The notes below the pieces were generated by a model. That model saw nothing but the letters and a program-made list of their open reading frames with translations. It searched no databases and had not been told where the DNA came from. From NCBI GenBank assembly GCA_001799715.1, contig MGTZ01000042.1:20501-54226 (forward strand): a stretch of DNA of 33,726 bases, read 5' to 3'. This document shows positions 1 to 7,147 of this stretch, one piece after another (position 1 is the stretch's first letter; the number at the start of each line of letters is the position of its first letter). The translations under genes were made by a program, and so were the position numbers. The stretch is from Elusimicrobia bacterium GWB2_63_16 (lineage in GTDB: Bacteria > Elusimicrobiota > Elusimicrobia > Elusimicrobiales > UBA9959).

Positions 1-8
1 TATTTTTA

Positions 9-14
9 TATAAT
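9..14 (+). promoter_or_regulatory. Candidate -10 box of first operon
   Basis: A perfect TATAAT lies at 9-14, with only six bases between it and the ATG at 21, and no purine-rich ribosome binding site fits in that space. If it is used, transcription would begin at or next to the start codon (leaderless mRNA). The -35 region lies outside the window, so this remains a guess from one hexamer in an AT-rich stretch. Confidence 0.4.
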
Positions 15-20
15 AGATAC

Positions 21-827
21 ATGCGAGGGGCGAAAATAATTATCTTCACGCTGTTCCTGGCGGCCGCCGCCGGCTGCGGTTCGCGCTATGGCGACGGCGT
101 GCAGCTGGAAAAGCAGGGCCGCCTGCTGCAGGCCGCCGAGGAGTACAGGGCTTTCGCGCTGCGCAACCCGGCCGACCCGTCCGCCCCCAAGGCGCTGCAG
201 GCGGCGGCTGAACTGTACGCCGTCAAGTTGGGCCTCTGCGACCGGTCCCGGCCCCTGCTGGAGCGGCTGGCGCGGGAGTATCCCTCCTACAAGCTGCCGG
301 GCGACGTTTTCAGGCGCATCTTCGTCTGTCCCGACTATTTTCCGGCGGCTACCGGCAGCAAATGGCGCTACGGCGACTCGCAGACGCTGGGCCTCAACGC
401 CAGGCAGCTCGCCGAGGTCTACGACCAGACCGCCCGCGGCGCGGTGATGCGCAATTCCTACTACGCCGGCGACGAGTTCGTCAGCAGCCAGAAGAAGGTC
501 TACCGCTTCGCCGGGACAAATTTCATGGAGCGGCAGGACGCCTGGGATACCCGCATCCTGGACTACCCGCTGGAGCCGGGCAAGGCCTGGACCTCCGTCG
601 GCCCCGAGGGCAAGGTTGAATTCCGGGTGGAGGCCGCCGGCCTGAAGGTGAAGGTGCAGGCCGGGGAATTCTCCAACTGCGTGAAGATACGCCGCCGCCC
701 CGCCGGCACGCCGTCGTGGATCTTCGAATACTACGCCCCGTGGACCGGCAGGATACTCACCTCCGTCGGCGGGCCGGGCTACGAGAACAGGGTAACGGAA
801 CTATTACAGTATGAAGAAAAAAAGTAA
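21..827 (+). CDS. TPR-like outer-membrane lipoprotein, unknown function
   Basis: A 268-residue predicted lipoprotein. The N-terminus is basic then hydrophobic and ends in a lipobox-like AAGC with Cys19, so it should be exported, lipidated and membrane anchored. Residues about 25-95 look like one or two TPR-type helical hairpins (periodic Ala, Leu and Tyr, with a 'GRLLQAAEEYRAF' helix), reminiscent of the BamD/YbgF style. The C-terminal half (about 105-268) is a separate, probably beta-rich domain starting near PDYFPAATGSKW that I do not recognise. The last 17 bases overlap the start of the nuclease gene, so the two are translationally coupled. The ATG at 21 is the only start that keeps the signal peptide. 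The function is unknown; the lipoprotein call rests on the signal sequence only. Confidence 0.8.
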   Translation: MRGAKIIIFTLFLAAAAGCGSRYGDGVQLEKQGRLLQAAEEYRAFALRNPADPSAPKALQAAAELYAVKLGLCDRSRPLLERLAREYPSYKLPGDVFRRIFVCPDYFPAATGSKWRYGDSQTLGLNARQLAEVYDQTARGAVMRNSYYAGDEFVSSQKKVYRFAGTNFMERQDAWDTRILDYPLEPGKAWTSVGPEGKVEFRVEAAGLKVKVQAGEFSNCVKIRRRPAGTPSWIFEYYAPWTGRILTSVGGPGYENRVTELLQYEEKK

Positions 828-2085
828 GGAAGAGACGCCCGCCGCCGCGCCGGCGCCGGGCCTGTTCGGCGGGGCTGTCCCCGCCCCGGCGCCAGCCTTA
901 AAGAGCGGCCTGCTGGCCTTCTCCTACTCCAAAATGTCCCTGTACGAGGAATGCCCCCTCAAGTACAAGTTCAAATACATCGACAAGATCAAGGAGGAGC
1001 CCAAGTTCTATTTTGCCTTCGGCTCCGCCATTCACGCCGCGCTGGAGTTCCTGTATTCCGTCAAAGCCCCCCCGTTCCCCACCGTCGAGGAGCTCTGCGA
1101 GGCCTTCCGCCAGGAATGGAACGGCAAGTCCTACCTGGAGAAGGGCTACCGCACGCAGCAGCGCTCCGACGACGACTACCAGAAGGGCCTGCTGATGCTG
1201 CGGGCCTACTACGAGCATAACCGCGCCCGCTTCGCCCCCCCTTTCCTGGTGGAGTATTCCACCGACGTGGAGGTGGACGGCCTGCTGGTGCGCATCATCG
1301 CCGACAAGATAGAGCACCAGGGCGGCGGCCGCCTGCTGGTCACCGATTACAAGACCGGCAAGGACGTGAAACGCCAGCCCTCGCAGCTTTACATGTACCA
1401 GAAGATCGTCGAGCTCGACCCGCGGCTGAAGGAGAAGATCGCCGAGACCTACGGCGAGCGGGACGCCGCGGTGCGCATCTCGCAGATGCTGTACTACCAC
1501 GTGCCCACCAACAAGGAGTACCACTTCGAGCGCGCCGACGACAAGGAGATAGGCGGTTTCTGGGAGCGCGTGCTGGGCGTGGCCGACTCCATCAAGGGGC
1601 TCAAGTTCGACCCCACCCCGGGCGAGATGCAGTGCAAGTGGTGCGACTACAAGGCGCTCTGCCCCCATTTCTACGGCGGGCATCCCCCCCCGCTCCAGAC
1701 GCTGCCGGCCGCGCAGGAGCACATCGAGGTTTTAGTGGACCGCTACGGGCGCCTCAAAGAAAAGATGGACGAAATCCAGGCCCAGCTCGCCGAGGTGACG
1801 GAGCAGATAGGCCGCGCGGCCAAGGACGGCGGCGAGTACGCCGGCAATTCCTACACGGCGCGGGTCAGCAAGGGGCAAAAGTGGTCCTTCCCCAACCGCG
1901 AGGCCGTCATCGGCGTGCTCAACCAGTTCGGCCTCTACCAGCGGGCCATGAGCCTGACGCTGACCGGCATCGCCGGCGTGCTCGACAGCGCCGACCTCTC
2001 CGACGAGGCGCGCCGCCGGCTGCTCGAGCAGGCCGTTAAAAAAACGGCCGTGGAGATAAAGGTGGAGCGCAAGCCCGGTACCTGA
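811..2085 (+). CDS. PD-(D/E)XK family (RecB/AddB/Cas4-like) nuclease with Fe-S cysteines
   Basis: A 424-residue protein with the RecB-type nuclease core. After a Pro/Ala-rich N-terminal tail (1-33) come FSYSKMSLYEECP (Cys48), a motif-I-like His75 (GSAIHAALEF), Asp165 (IADK) and the catalytic DYK of TDYKTGK (Asp179, Lys181). A cluster Cys275-x2-Cys278-x5-Cys284 follows. One upstream Cys plus three downstream Cys is the arrangement that holds a 4Fe-4S cluster in AddB and Cas4 nucleases. Residues about 305-340 look like a coiled coil, and a C-terminal tail of about 85 residues is unassigned. There is no helicase, RecB/AddA partner or CRISPR locus nearby. It overlaps the lipoprotein gene by 17 bases, and the kinase gene starts one base after its stop. 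A DNA repair or processing exonuclease is likely; a Cas role is not supported here. Confidence 0.85.
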   Translation: MKKKSKEETPAAAPAPGLFGGAVPAPAPALKSGLLAFSYSKMSLYEECPLKYKFKYIDKIKEEPKFYFAFGSAIHAALEFLYSVKAPPFPTVEELCEAFRQEWNGKSYLEKGYRTQQRSDDDYQKGLLMLRAYYEHNRARFAPPFLVEYSTDVEVDGLLVRIIADKIEHQGGGRLLVTDYKTGKDVKRQPSQLYMYQKIVELDPRLKEKIAETYGERDAAVRISQMLYYHVPTNKEYHFERADDKEIGGFWERVLGVADSIKGLKFDPTPGEMQCKWCDYKALCPHFYGGHPPPLQTLPAAQEHIEVLVDRYGRLKEKMDEIQAQLAEVTEQIGRAAKDGGEYAGNSYTARVSKGQKWSFPNREAVIGVLNQFGLYQRAMSLTLTGIAGVLDSADLSDEARRRLLEQAVKKTAVEIKVERKPGT

Positions 2086-2086
2086 T

Positions 2087-3583
2087 ATGTCCGAAAAATT
2101 CATCATCGTTCTCGACCAGGGCAGCTCCAGCTCCCGCGCCCTGGCCTTCACCCCCGAGGGCGAGATCCGCTACAAAGCCCAGCGCAAGCTCGAGGCCGCC
2201 TATCCCCGCCCGGGCCTGGCCGAATACGACGCCGAGAAACTTTACGCCAGCCAGGCCGACAGCCTGGCCGAAGTGCTGGCCAAGCTGCCCCCCGACTCCG
2301 AGGTGGCGGCGCTGGGCATCGCCGCGCAGCGCTCCACCACGGTCTTCTGGGACAAGGCCACCGGCGCCCCCCTGGCCCCGGCGCTGAGCTGGCAGGACGG
2401 GCGCGCCCTGGAGCTGCTGGGCCGCGTGCAGCTGTCCAACACGGCCATCCACGATATCACCGGCCTTTACAAGACGCCTTATTACAGCGCCTCCAAGATG
2501 GCCTGGGCGCTGGAGAACTTCCCCGAGGTGAAGGCCGCCGCGGCCGAGGGGCGCCTGCAGATGGGCCCGGTGGCCACCTATGTGGTCTGGCGCCTGTCCG
2601 GCGGCAAGGTCTTCGTCACCGACCCGTCGCAGGCGCAGCGCACGCTGCTGTTCAACCTGCGCCGGCTGCGCTGGGAACCGAAACTGCTGGCCGCTTTCGG
2701 CATAGACAAGGCCCTGCTGCCCGAGATAAAGCCCAGCGTGGGCCGCCTCGGCCACGTAGAGCTGGCCGGCCGCCGCGTGCCCGTGACCGCCATGCTGGGC
2801 GACCAGCAGGCCGCCATGCTGGGGCTCGGCCTCGAGGCCCCCAACTCCGCCGCCCTCAATTACGGCACCGGCGCCTTCCTGCTGGTGAACACCGGCCGCA
2901 CGCCGCTCAAGATCCGCGGCCTGCTCAATTCTTTCGGCTGGCAGGAAGGCAAAGGCCGCAAGAACATCCGCTATTTCACCGAGAGCACCGTGAACTCCGC
3001 CGGCACCGCGCTGGAATGGCTGCGCCAGAAGTTCGGCCTCTTCGACGATATCGGAGAAGTGGACGGCATGTGCCGCAAGTCCAAGAACCGCCTGCACTGC
3101 CTGCCGGCCATCGGCGGGCTGGGCGCGCCCTACTGGGACTTCTCGGCTTTCACCACCTTCGCCGGCTTCTCCCCCCACTCCGACAAGTACGACGTCGTGC
3201 GCGGCGTGACGGAGGGCATCGCCTACATGGTGGCCGACGCCTTCGACCTTGTGAAGAAGAAGGGGCTGAAGATAGAGGAACTCAAAGTTTCCGGCGGGCT
3301 GTCGCGCATAGACTGGCTGCTGCAGTTCCAGGCCGACGTCACCGGCGCCCGGCTGACGGCGCTCGAAGAGAGCGAGGCCACGGCCATCGGGGCCGGTCTG
3401 GCCGCCGCCCGCGGCCTGGGGCTCGCCCCGCAGTGGACTTCTAAAGTCTCTACCCGCGTCTTCACCCCCGCCATCGGCGAGGAGGAGCGGCAGAACCTGA
3501 TCAAGGGCTGGCGCATCTTCGTGCGCAACGTGCGGCGCACCAGCCGCGACCTGCGCAAGCTCAGCATCCTCCCTCACGCGTAG
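2087..3583 (+). CDS. FGGY carbohydrate kinase, glycerol kinase-like with altered substrate site
   Basis: A 498-residue protein, full length for a glycerol kinase. It has the N-terminal phosphate-binding VLDQGSSSSRA (Asp10), QRSTTVFWDK (81-90), WQDGR (102-106), PYYSASK (131-137) and GDQQAAMLG with the catalytic-base Asp239. It should phosphorylate a polyol or sugar with ATP in the cytoplasm. Compared with E. coli GlpK, the glycerol-contacting Arg, Trp, Tyr and Asp are all present, but the Glu that follows the Arg (RE in GlpK) is Ser83 here (RS). Glycerol may therefore not be the true substrate. No glpF, glpD or sugar transporter gene is near. The gene starts one base after the nuclease stop. 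Its own stop, TAG at 3581-3583, is the first three bases of a palindromic repeat. Kinase family is certain; substrate is not. Confidence 0.85.
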   Translation: MSEKFIIVLDQGSSSSRALAFTPEGEIRYKAQRKLEAAYPRPGLAEYDAEKLYASQADSLAEVLAKLPPDSEVAALGIAAQRSTTVFWDKATGAPLAPALSWQDGRALELLGRVQLSNTAIHDITGLYKTPYYSASKMAWALENFPEVKAAAAEGRLQMGPVATYVVWRLSGGKVFVTDPSQAQRTLLFNLRRLRWEPKLLAAFGIDKALLPEIKPSVGRLGHVELAGRRVPVTAMLGDQQAAMLGLGLEAPNSAALNYGTGAFLLVNTGRTPLKIRGLLNSFGWQEGKGRKNIRYFTESTVNSAGTALEWLRQKFGLFDDIGEVDGMCRKSKNRLHCLPAIGGLGAPYWDFSAFTTFAGFSPHSDKYDVVRGVTEGIAYMVADAFDLVKKKGLKIEELKVSGGLSRIDWLLQFQADVTGARLTALEESEATAIGAGLAAARGLGLAPQWTSKVSTRVFTPAIGEEERQNLIKGWRIFVRNVRRTSRDLRKLSILPHA

Positions 3584-3707
3584 GGGACGCTCATTCCTAA
3601 TTCCTAATTCACAGCGGAAAAAACGCAAAAAGAGGGCAGGTCTTTTTCTATGCGAAAAAGACCTGCCCGTTTCAGCCTAATTAGGAATTAGGAATGAGCG
3701 TCCCCTA
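3581..3707. repeat. 127-bp palindromic element, arms 29 bp, TAG-ended
   Basis: Perfect 29-base inverted repeats lie at 3581-3609 and 3679-3707. Each arm begins TAGGGGACGC and carries two TTCCTA copies (TTCCTAATTCCTAATT). The 69-base core holds a second perfect 15-bp hairpin (3634-3648 with 3654-3668). The terminal TAG on the left is the stop codon of the kinase gene, and the terminal TAG on the right, read on the minus strand, is the stop codon of trxB. The same arm design recurs at 32179-32298 and 32802-32828. This looks like a non-autonomous, palindromic mobile repeat (MITE- or REP/BIME-like); no transposase is in the window. Confidence 0.9.
3615..3668 (-). terminator. Hairpin likely terminating the trxB operon
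   Basis: Inside the palindromic element a 15-bp perfect stem (GGGCAGGTCTTTTTC at 3634-3648 with its complement at 3654-3668) has a five-base loop. Read on the minus strand the stem is followed by T-rich runs (CTCTTTTTGCGTTTTTT), which suits intrinsic termination of the leftward trxB operon. Read on the plus strand it has no T-run, so it should terminate the kinase operon less well. Confidence 0.5.
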
Positions 3708-4631
3708 GCCTTCTATGAAGGCCAGCGCCTCCAGCGCGGCCTTGCAGCCGGCGCCGGCGGCCACTATGGCCTGCTTGTAGCGGGTATCCATCACGTCGCC
3801 GGCCGCGTAGACGCCCGGCACCGAGGTGGCGGTATGGTCGTCGGTGACTATATAGCCGCCTTCGTCGAGCTTGAGCTGGCCCTTGACCAGCTCCGTCGCG
3901 GGGGTATGGCCGATGGCGATGAAAGCGCCGGTGACCTCGAGGCGGCGGGGCGCGCCGGTCTTGACGTTCTTCAGCATTACGGCCGTGAGCTTGGTCTCGC
4001 CGGCGAACTCCTCGGGGATATGGTCGTAGACTATCTCCACTTTGGGATTGGCCCTGAGTTTCTCCTGCAGGCGGAAGTTGGCCCGCAGCGCGTCGCGGCG
4101 GTGCACCAGGTAGACCTTGGTGGCGAACTTGGTAAGGAACAGCGCGTCCTCGGCGGCGGTGTCGCCGCCGCCTATCACCGCCACCTCCTTGCCGCGGAAG
4201 AAGAAGCCGTCGCAGGTGGCGCAGCCGGAGACGCCCTTGCCCTTGTACTTCTCCTCGGAAGGCATGCCCAGCCACTTGGCCTGCGCGCCGGTGGCGAGGA
4301 TCACGGCGTCGGCGGTGTAGTCCTTGCCGCTGGAAGCCTTCAGCCTGAAGGGCCTGGCCGAGAAGTCGGCGGAGGTTATGGACTCCTGAAAAACGGCGGC
4401 GCCCAGGCGCTGGGTCTGCTTGAGCATCTTCTGCATCAGGTCCGCGCCCACCACGGGATCCACGAAGCCGGGGTAGTTCTCTATCTCCATAGTCTGCAGC
4501 AGCTGGCCGCCGGGGGCGACCCCGCCGAACAGGGCCGTGGCGGCGCCTCCGCGCACGGCGTAGATGGCGGCGGTGAAGCCGGCCGGGCCGGAGCCGACGA
4601 CGACTATCTCGAAATGGTTCTGTTCTGTCAT
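3705..4631 (-). CDS. trxB: Thioredoxin-disulfide reductase
   Basis: A 308-residue protein, the normal TrxB length. It has the FAD-binding GSGPAG (13-18), the redox-active CATC (Cys137, Cys140), the NADPH-binding GGGDTA (154-159), an HRRDALR motif (177-183) typical of NADPH-using enzymes, and a C-terminal second FAD motif near AAGDV. It transfers electrons from NADPH to thioredoxin in the cytoplasm. It is the last gene of the leftward operon cutA-DUF4321-maf-queD-trxB, nine bases after queD, with AAGGA upstream of the ATG as ribosome binding site. Its TAG stop is the end of the palindromic element at 3581-3707, so repeat and coding sequence share three bases. The thioredoxin gene itself is not in the window. 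Confidence 0.95.
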   Translation of the reverse strand: MTEQNHFEIVVVGSGPAGFTAAIYAVRGGAATALFGGVAPGGQLLQTMEIENYPGFVDPVVGADLMQKMLKQTQRLGAAVFQESITSADFSARPFRLKASSGKDYTADAVILATGAQAKWLGMPSEEKYKGKGVSGCATCDGFFFRGKEVAVIGGGDTAAEDALFLTKFATKVYLVHRRDALRANFRLQEKLRANPKVEIVYDHIPEEFAGETKLTAVMLKNVKTGAPRRLEVTGAFIAIGHTPATELVKGQLKLDEGGYIVTDDHTATSVPGVYAAGDVMDTRYKQAIVAAGAGCKAALEALAFIEG

Positions 4632-4640
4632 AAAAGTTCC

Positions 4641-5048
4641 TTATTCCCTGTAGGAGGCCATCGACGTCGGGGTTTCCCAGAAACCGGTCTCTTCCACCGG
4701 CAGCCCCATGGCGCGGGCCTCGGCGTAGATCAGCCGCGCCAGCACCTCGGCGGTTGGGTTCTCCGCCGTGAGGTAGCAGGCCTGGCCCTGCGCCGCGAGC
4801 ACCGGCGCCAGCGGGTCGGCCTTGGCCAGGATCACCTTGTGGTCCAGGTTGTCGTCCAGCCAGGTCTTCATCCTGCTGCCCAGCACCGTGAAATCCATCA
4901 CCATCCGCTCGGAGTTGAGCTCCGCGGCCTTCAGCGTCACTTCCACGACGCCATTGTGGCCGTGCAGGTTCTCGCACTTGCCGTTGTAGTTGAGCAGCCT
5001 GTGCCCGTAGGCCAGATGGAAAGTTTTCTTTACCCTGTGTTCAGCCAT
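4641..5048 (-). CDS. queD: 6-carboxytetrahydropterin synthase (QueD/PTPS family)
   Basis: A 135-residue T-fold enzyme of the 6-pyruvoyl-tetrahydropterin synthase family. Zinc-ligand histidines are His16 and the HGH pair His29/His31. The Cys25-ENL-HGH arrangement (CxxxHGH) is the one associated with QueD, which converts dihydroneopterin triphosphate to 6-carboxytetrahydropterin on the way to queuosine and other deazapurines. Asp69-His70 and Glu126 (WETPTSMASY) supply the remaining catalytic and pterin-anchoring residues. Its start codon overlaps the maf stop by one base (TAATG). No queC, queE or queF is nearby, so queuosine synthesis is inferred from family knowledge. A biopterin-type activity is the alternative, less likely given CxxxHGH. 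Confidence 0.85.
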   Translation of the reverse strand: MAEHRVKKTFHLAYGHRLLNYNGKCENLHGHNGVVEVTLKAAELNSERMVMDFTVLGSRMKTWLDDNLDHKVILAKADPLAPVLAAQGQACYLTAENPTAEVLARLIYAEARAMGLPVEETGFWETPTSMASYRE

Positions 5049-5608
5049 TAGTTCGCTCCTGCCCGCTTCATGAATTTGCGCACGAGGCTCATCGGCAGCC
5101 CCACTACGGTGTCGTAACGGCCTTCGATCTTCTCGATGAAGGCGTCGTCCTTGTCCTGCACGGCGTAGGCCCCGGCCTTGTCGTGATGTTTAGATGCGAA
5201 AGACTTCAATTCGGTTTCAGAGAGCTTCCTGGCCTTACAGCGGGCGACCTCGCTGCCGGCGAGGAAGATGCCCTTGTCCAGCCAGACCAGCGCCACGCCG
5301 GTGTGCACGGCCTGCCAGGAGCCGTTAAGCAGCCGCAGCAGGCGCAGCGCGTCCTTGTGGCCGGCCGGCTTGCCCATCACCTCGCCCTTGCAGTAGACCA
5401 GCGTGTCCGAGCCCAGCACCGGGGCTCCGGGATGCTTGAGCGCCACGCTGAGGGCCTTCTTATAGGCCAGCTCGCGCACTATCAGCGCGGGGCGCTTGTA
5501 GTCGGAGACCTCCTCGATATGGCTGGGGACGACGCGGTACTTTATCCCCGCTTCCGAGAGCAGTTCCATGCGGCGCGGCGACTTGGAGGCGAGTATCAGC
5601 CTGGGCAT
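5048..5608 (-). CDS. maf: Maf-family nucleotide pyrophosphatase
   Basis: A 186-residue protein of normal length for Maf/YhdE/YceF house-cleaning NTP pyrophosphatases. It begins with the signature LILASKSPRR followed by ELLSEAGI, and has the conserved GSDTLV, GKP (MGKPAGHKDA), the Ser/Thr-rich VHTGVALV and the C-terminal GRYDTVVGLP with its typical aspartate. It hydrolyses non-canonical nucleoside triphosphates (dTTP/UTP or methylated forms, depending on subgroup) to monophosphates in the cytoplasm. It overlaps its upstream neighbour DUF4321 and its downstream neighbour queD by one base each, so all three should be co-translated. The substrate subgroup cannot be settled by eye. Confidence 0.95.
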   Translation of the reverse strand: MPRLILASKSPRRMELLSEAGIKYRVVPSHIEEVSDYKRPALIVRELAYKKALSVALKHPGAPVLGSDTLVYCKGEVMGKPAGHKDALRLLRLLNGSWQAVHTGVALVWLDKGIFLAGSEVARCKARKLSETELKSFASKHHDKAGAYAVQDKDDAFIEKIEGRYDTVVGLPMSLVRKFMKRAGAN

Positions 5609-5877
5609 TATTTCACCAGCTGCTTGTAGATCACGGCGGCGACGAAAATGCCGAGGATGCTGGCGATGTTGAATTTGAAGACCAGGCCGGCCGTCACCTC
5701 GAGCAGGTTCAGGTCCACGGTGGTGGGCCTCAGCCCGGTGTTGATGCCGGTATTGATCAGGCCGGCTACCTGGCTGCCGGCCGGGAACCAGATGCCGGTC
5801 AGCTTGGTGATGAACATCCCCAGCAGGGAGCCCACCACGACCACCACTATCACGTGCAGTATGTTCTTGACGTCCAT
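5608..5877 (-). CDS. DUF4321-type small membrane protein
   Basis: An 89-residue protein with two hydrophobic segments: about 8-28 (VIVVVVVGSLLGMFITKL) and about 66-85 (FNIASILGIFVAAVIYK). Between them lies a short loop with FPAGSQ and TVDLNLLEVTAGL. Length, layout and the GSLLG start agree with what I remember of DUF4321 proteins, which are often found beside maf. The function is unknown. It lies between cutA (stop directly before this ATG) and maf (one-base overlap). The family assignment is from memory of the pattern, not a search. Confidence 0.75.
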   Translation of the reverse strand: MDVKNILHVIVVVVVGSLLGMFITKLTGIWFPAGSQVAGLINTGINTGLRPTTVDLNLLEVTAGLVFKFNIASILGIFVAAVIYKQLVK

Positions 5878-6231
5878 TTATTTCCTCTTCGGGGCGCTTT
5901 TAATTTTCTTCGGGGCCGTGTTCTCGCCGAGCCAGTCCAGGTACGGCCGCGAACCGGCGTCGATCGCGGCGAATATGATCTCGGGCACCTCGTAGGGGTG
6001 GTTGCGCTTTACGAAGTCCGTCACGCCGCCGCGCAGCGCGCGGCGCGTCTTTACCAGCAGCAGTATCTCCTCCGCTTTTTCCACGCGGCCCTTCCACAGG
6101 TACGCCGAGCTCGCGCCGGGCAGGGCGGTCACGCAGGCGGCCAGGCGCTCGCGCAGCAGGCCCGCGGTCAGCCGGTCGGCCGTGGCGCGGTCGCCGGCGG
6201 TAACTAGGCAGAGGTCGTACTGTGTGGCCAT
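5878..6231 (-). CDS. cutA: CutA1 divalent-cation tolerance protein
   Basis: A 117-residue protein of the PII-like CutA1 family. Conserved features are the N-terminal beta strand (DLCLVTAGD), LLRERLAACV with Cys33, YLWKGRVEKAEEILLLVKT, and HPYEVPEII with Pro and Glu at the trimer core. CutA1 forms stable trimers and is linked to copper and other metal tolerance, though its biochemical role is uncertain. The C-terminus has a lysine-rich tail (APKKIKSAPKRK) beyond the normal end. It is the first gene of the five-gene leftward operon ending in trxB. A -10-like TATCAT lies six bases before its ATG and no ribosome binding site is visible. Confidence 0.93.
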   Translation of the reverse strand: MATQYDLCLVTAGDRATADRLTAGLLRERLAACVTALPGASSAYLWKGRVEKAEEILLLVKTRRALRGGVTDFVKRNHPYEVPEIIFAAIDAGSRPYLDWLGENTAPKKIKSAPKRK

Positions 6232-6237
6232 ATTATA

Positions 6238-6243
6238 ATGATA
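6238..6243 (-). promoter_or_regulatory. Candidate promoter of the cutA-trxB operon
   Basis: On the minus strand TTAAAG, 17 bases, TATCAT, then six bases to the ATG of cutA. A TATAAT also abuts the ATG directly. With TATCAT as the -10, the start point would coincide with the start codon. Both hexamers match the consensus only partly. Confidence 0.35.
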
Positions 6244-6262
6244 TAAAATCCGCGGCCGGCCT

Positions 6263-7147
6263 TTAACGCATGTCGCAGTCGGAGAATTCGGTCCTGGCCC
6301 GGTCTATCTCCGCCTGGTGCGCCGCGCGCCAGGCCGCGTCGCGGGCCACCTCCGCCGCGTAGAGCCTGGCGAAGCGCTTGAAGACTTCGTTCTGGTCGTC
6401 GTAGAAGGTGCGCTGGAAACGGTAGACCTCGTAGGTGGGCAGCGCCCGCACGGCGGCGTCCCGCTTCATGGCTTCGCTGGAGGTCATCGAGCCCTTCTTC
6501 ACGCGCGCCTGGTCGCGCTCGTAGAGCAGCTGGTAAAAAGTCTCGTCGTTGATGGCCTTGCGCGTCTTCTCCAGCCAGACGCGCTGGTTCTCCAGGGTCT
6601 CCAGCGGGCGCTGGCAGTCCGCGTCGGCCGTCAGCGCTTCGCGGCGGGCCTGCGCCATGGCGTAGCGGGAGGTCTCCAGCACGTAGGTGCAGAAATCCGT
6701 CTTTATTTCGGGGGCTCCGCCGGCTTTTGCGAAATCGGCGGCGACGAGGTTTATCTCCAGCGCTATCCTGGCCTGGAACAGCGAGCCCAGTTCCTCCTCC
6801 TCGGAGATGATCTCCTCCAGGCCGCTCTGCGCGGAGAGGCGGTAGATCTGGGCGGCGCGGGCTATGGCCAGCGCCAGCACCAGGTCCGAGCCCTTGTAGC
6901 CGGCCGGCATGAAGATCTGCCCGCTCTTCAGCGCGAACTTGTGGCACAGCCCCGGGGTGTTGGCGTACTCGAAGCGCACAGGGCTCTTGCGCAGGAACTT
7001 CATCAGCGACTTGCCTTCCGGTACCGAGGCGATAATGTCGAACGCGCGCTCTATGGAGGGCTCGCTGGTAAGGCGCACGTCGGGCCGGGTGCCCGCGCAG
7101 CCGGCCAGCGCCAGCGCCGCGGTCAGGAGTATCGGGTATGTTTTCAT
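6263..7147 (-). CDS. Predicted lipoprotein of unknown function
   Basis: A 294-residue protein with a clean lipoprotein signal (MKTYPILLTAALALAGC, Cys17). The mature part is mostly alpha-helical and charged, with segments such as SLMKFLRKSPVRFEY, LALAIARAAQIYRL and an acidic EEIISEEEELGS followed by LFQARIALEINLVAADFAK. The region around FMPAGYKGSDLVLALAIARAAQ resembles the spacing seen in small putative metallopeptidases, but there is no HExxH. I do not recognise the family. It overlaps the AsmA-like gene by four bases (ATGA), so the two are co-translated and probably act together at the envelope. The ATG at 7147 is fixed by the signal peptide. Confidence 0.8.
   Translation of the reverse strand: MKTYPILLTAALALAGCAGTRPDVRLTSEPSIERAFDIIASVPEGKSLMKFLRKSPVRFEYANTPGLCHKFALKSGQIFMPAGYKGSDLVLALAIARAAQIYRLSAQSGLEEIISEEEELGSLFQARIALEINLVAADFAKAGGAPEIKTDFCTYVLETSRYAMAQARREALTADADCQRPLETLENQRVWLEKTRKAINDETFYQLLYERDQARVKKGSMTSSEAMKRDAAVRALPTYEVYRFQRTFYDDQNEVFKRFARLYAAEVARDAAWRAAHQAEIDRARTEFSDCDMR

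Noticed and set aside
811-2085. Cas4 and a CRISPR-linked role for the nuclease
   Set aside because: The Cys arrangement fits Cas4/AddB, but there is no cas gene or repeat-spacer array in the window, and Cas4 proteins are usually about half this length.
2036-3628. 530-residue open frame antisense to the kinase
   Set aside because: It is the high-GC shadow of the kinase gene: low-complexity Gly/Ala/Gln/Val composition, no motif and no ribosome binding site. The sense frame is a full FGGY kinase.
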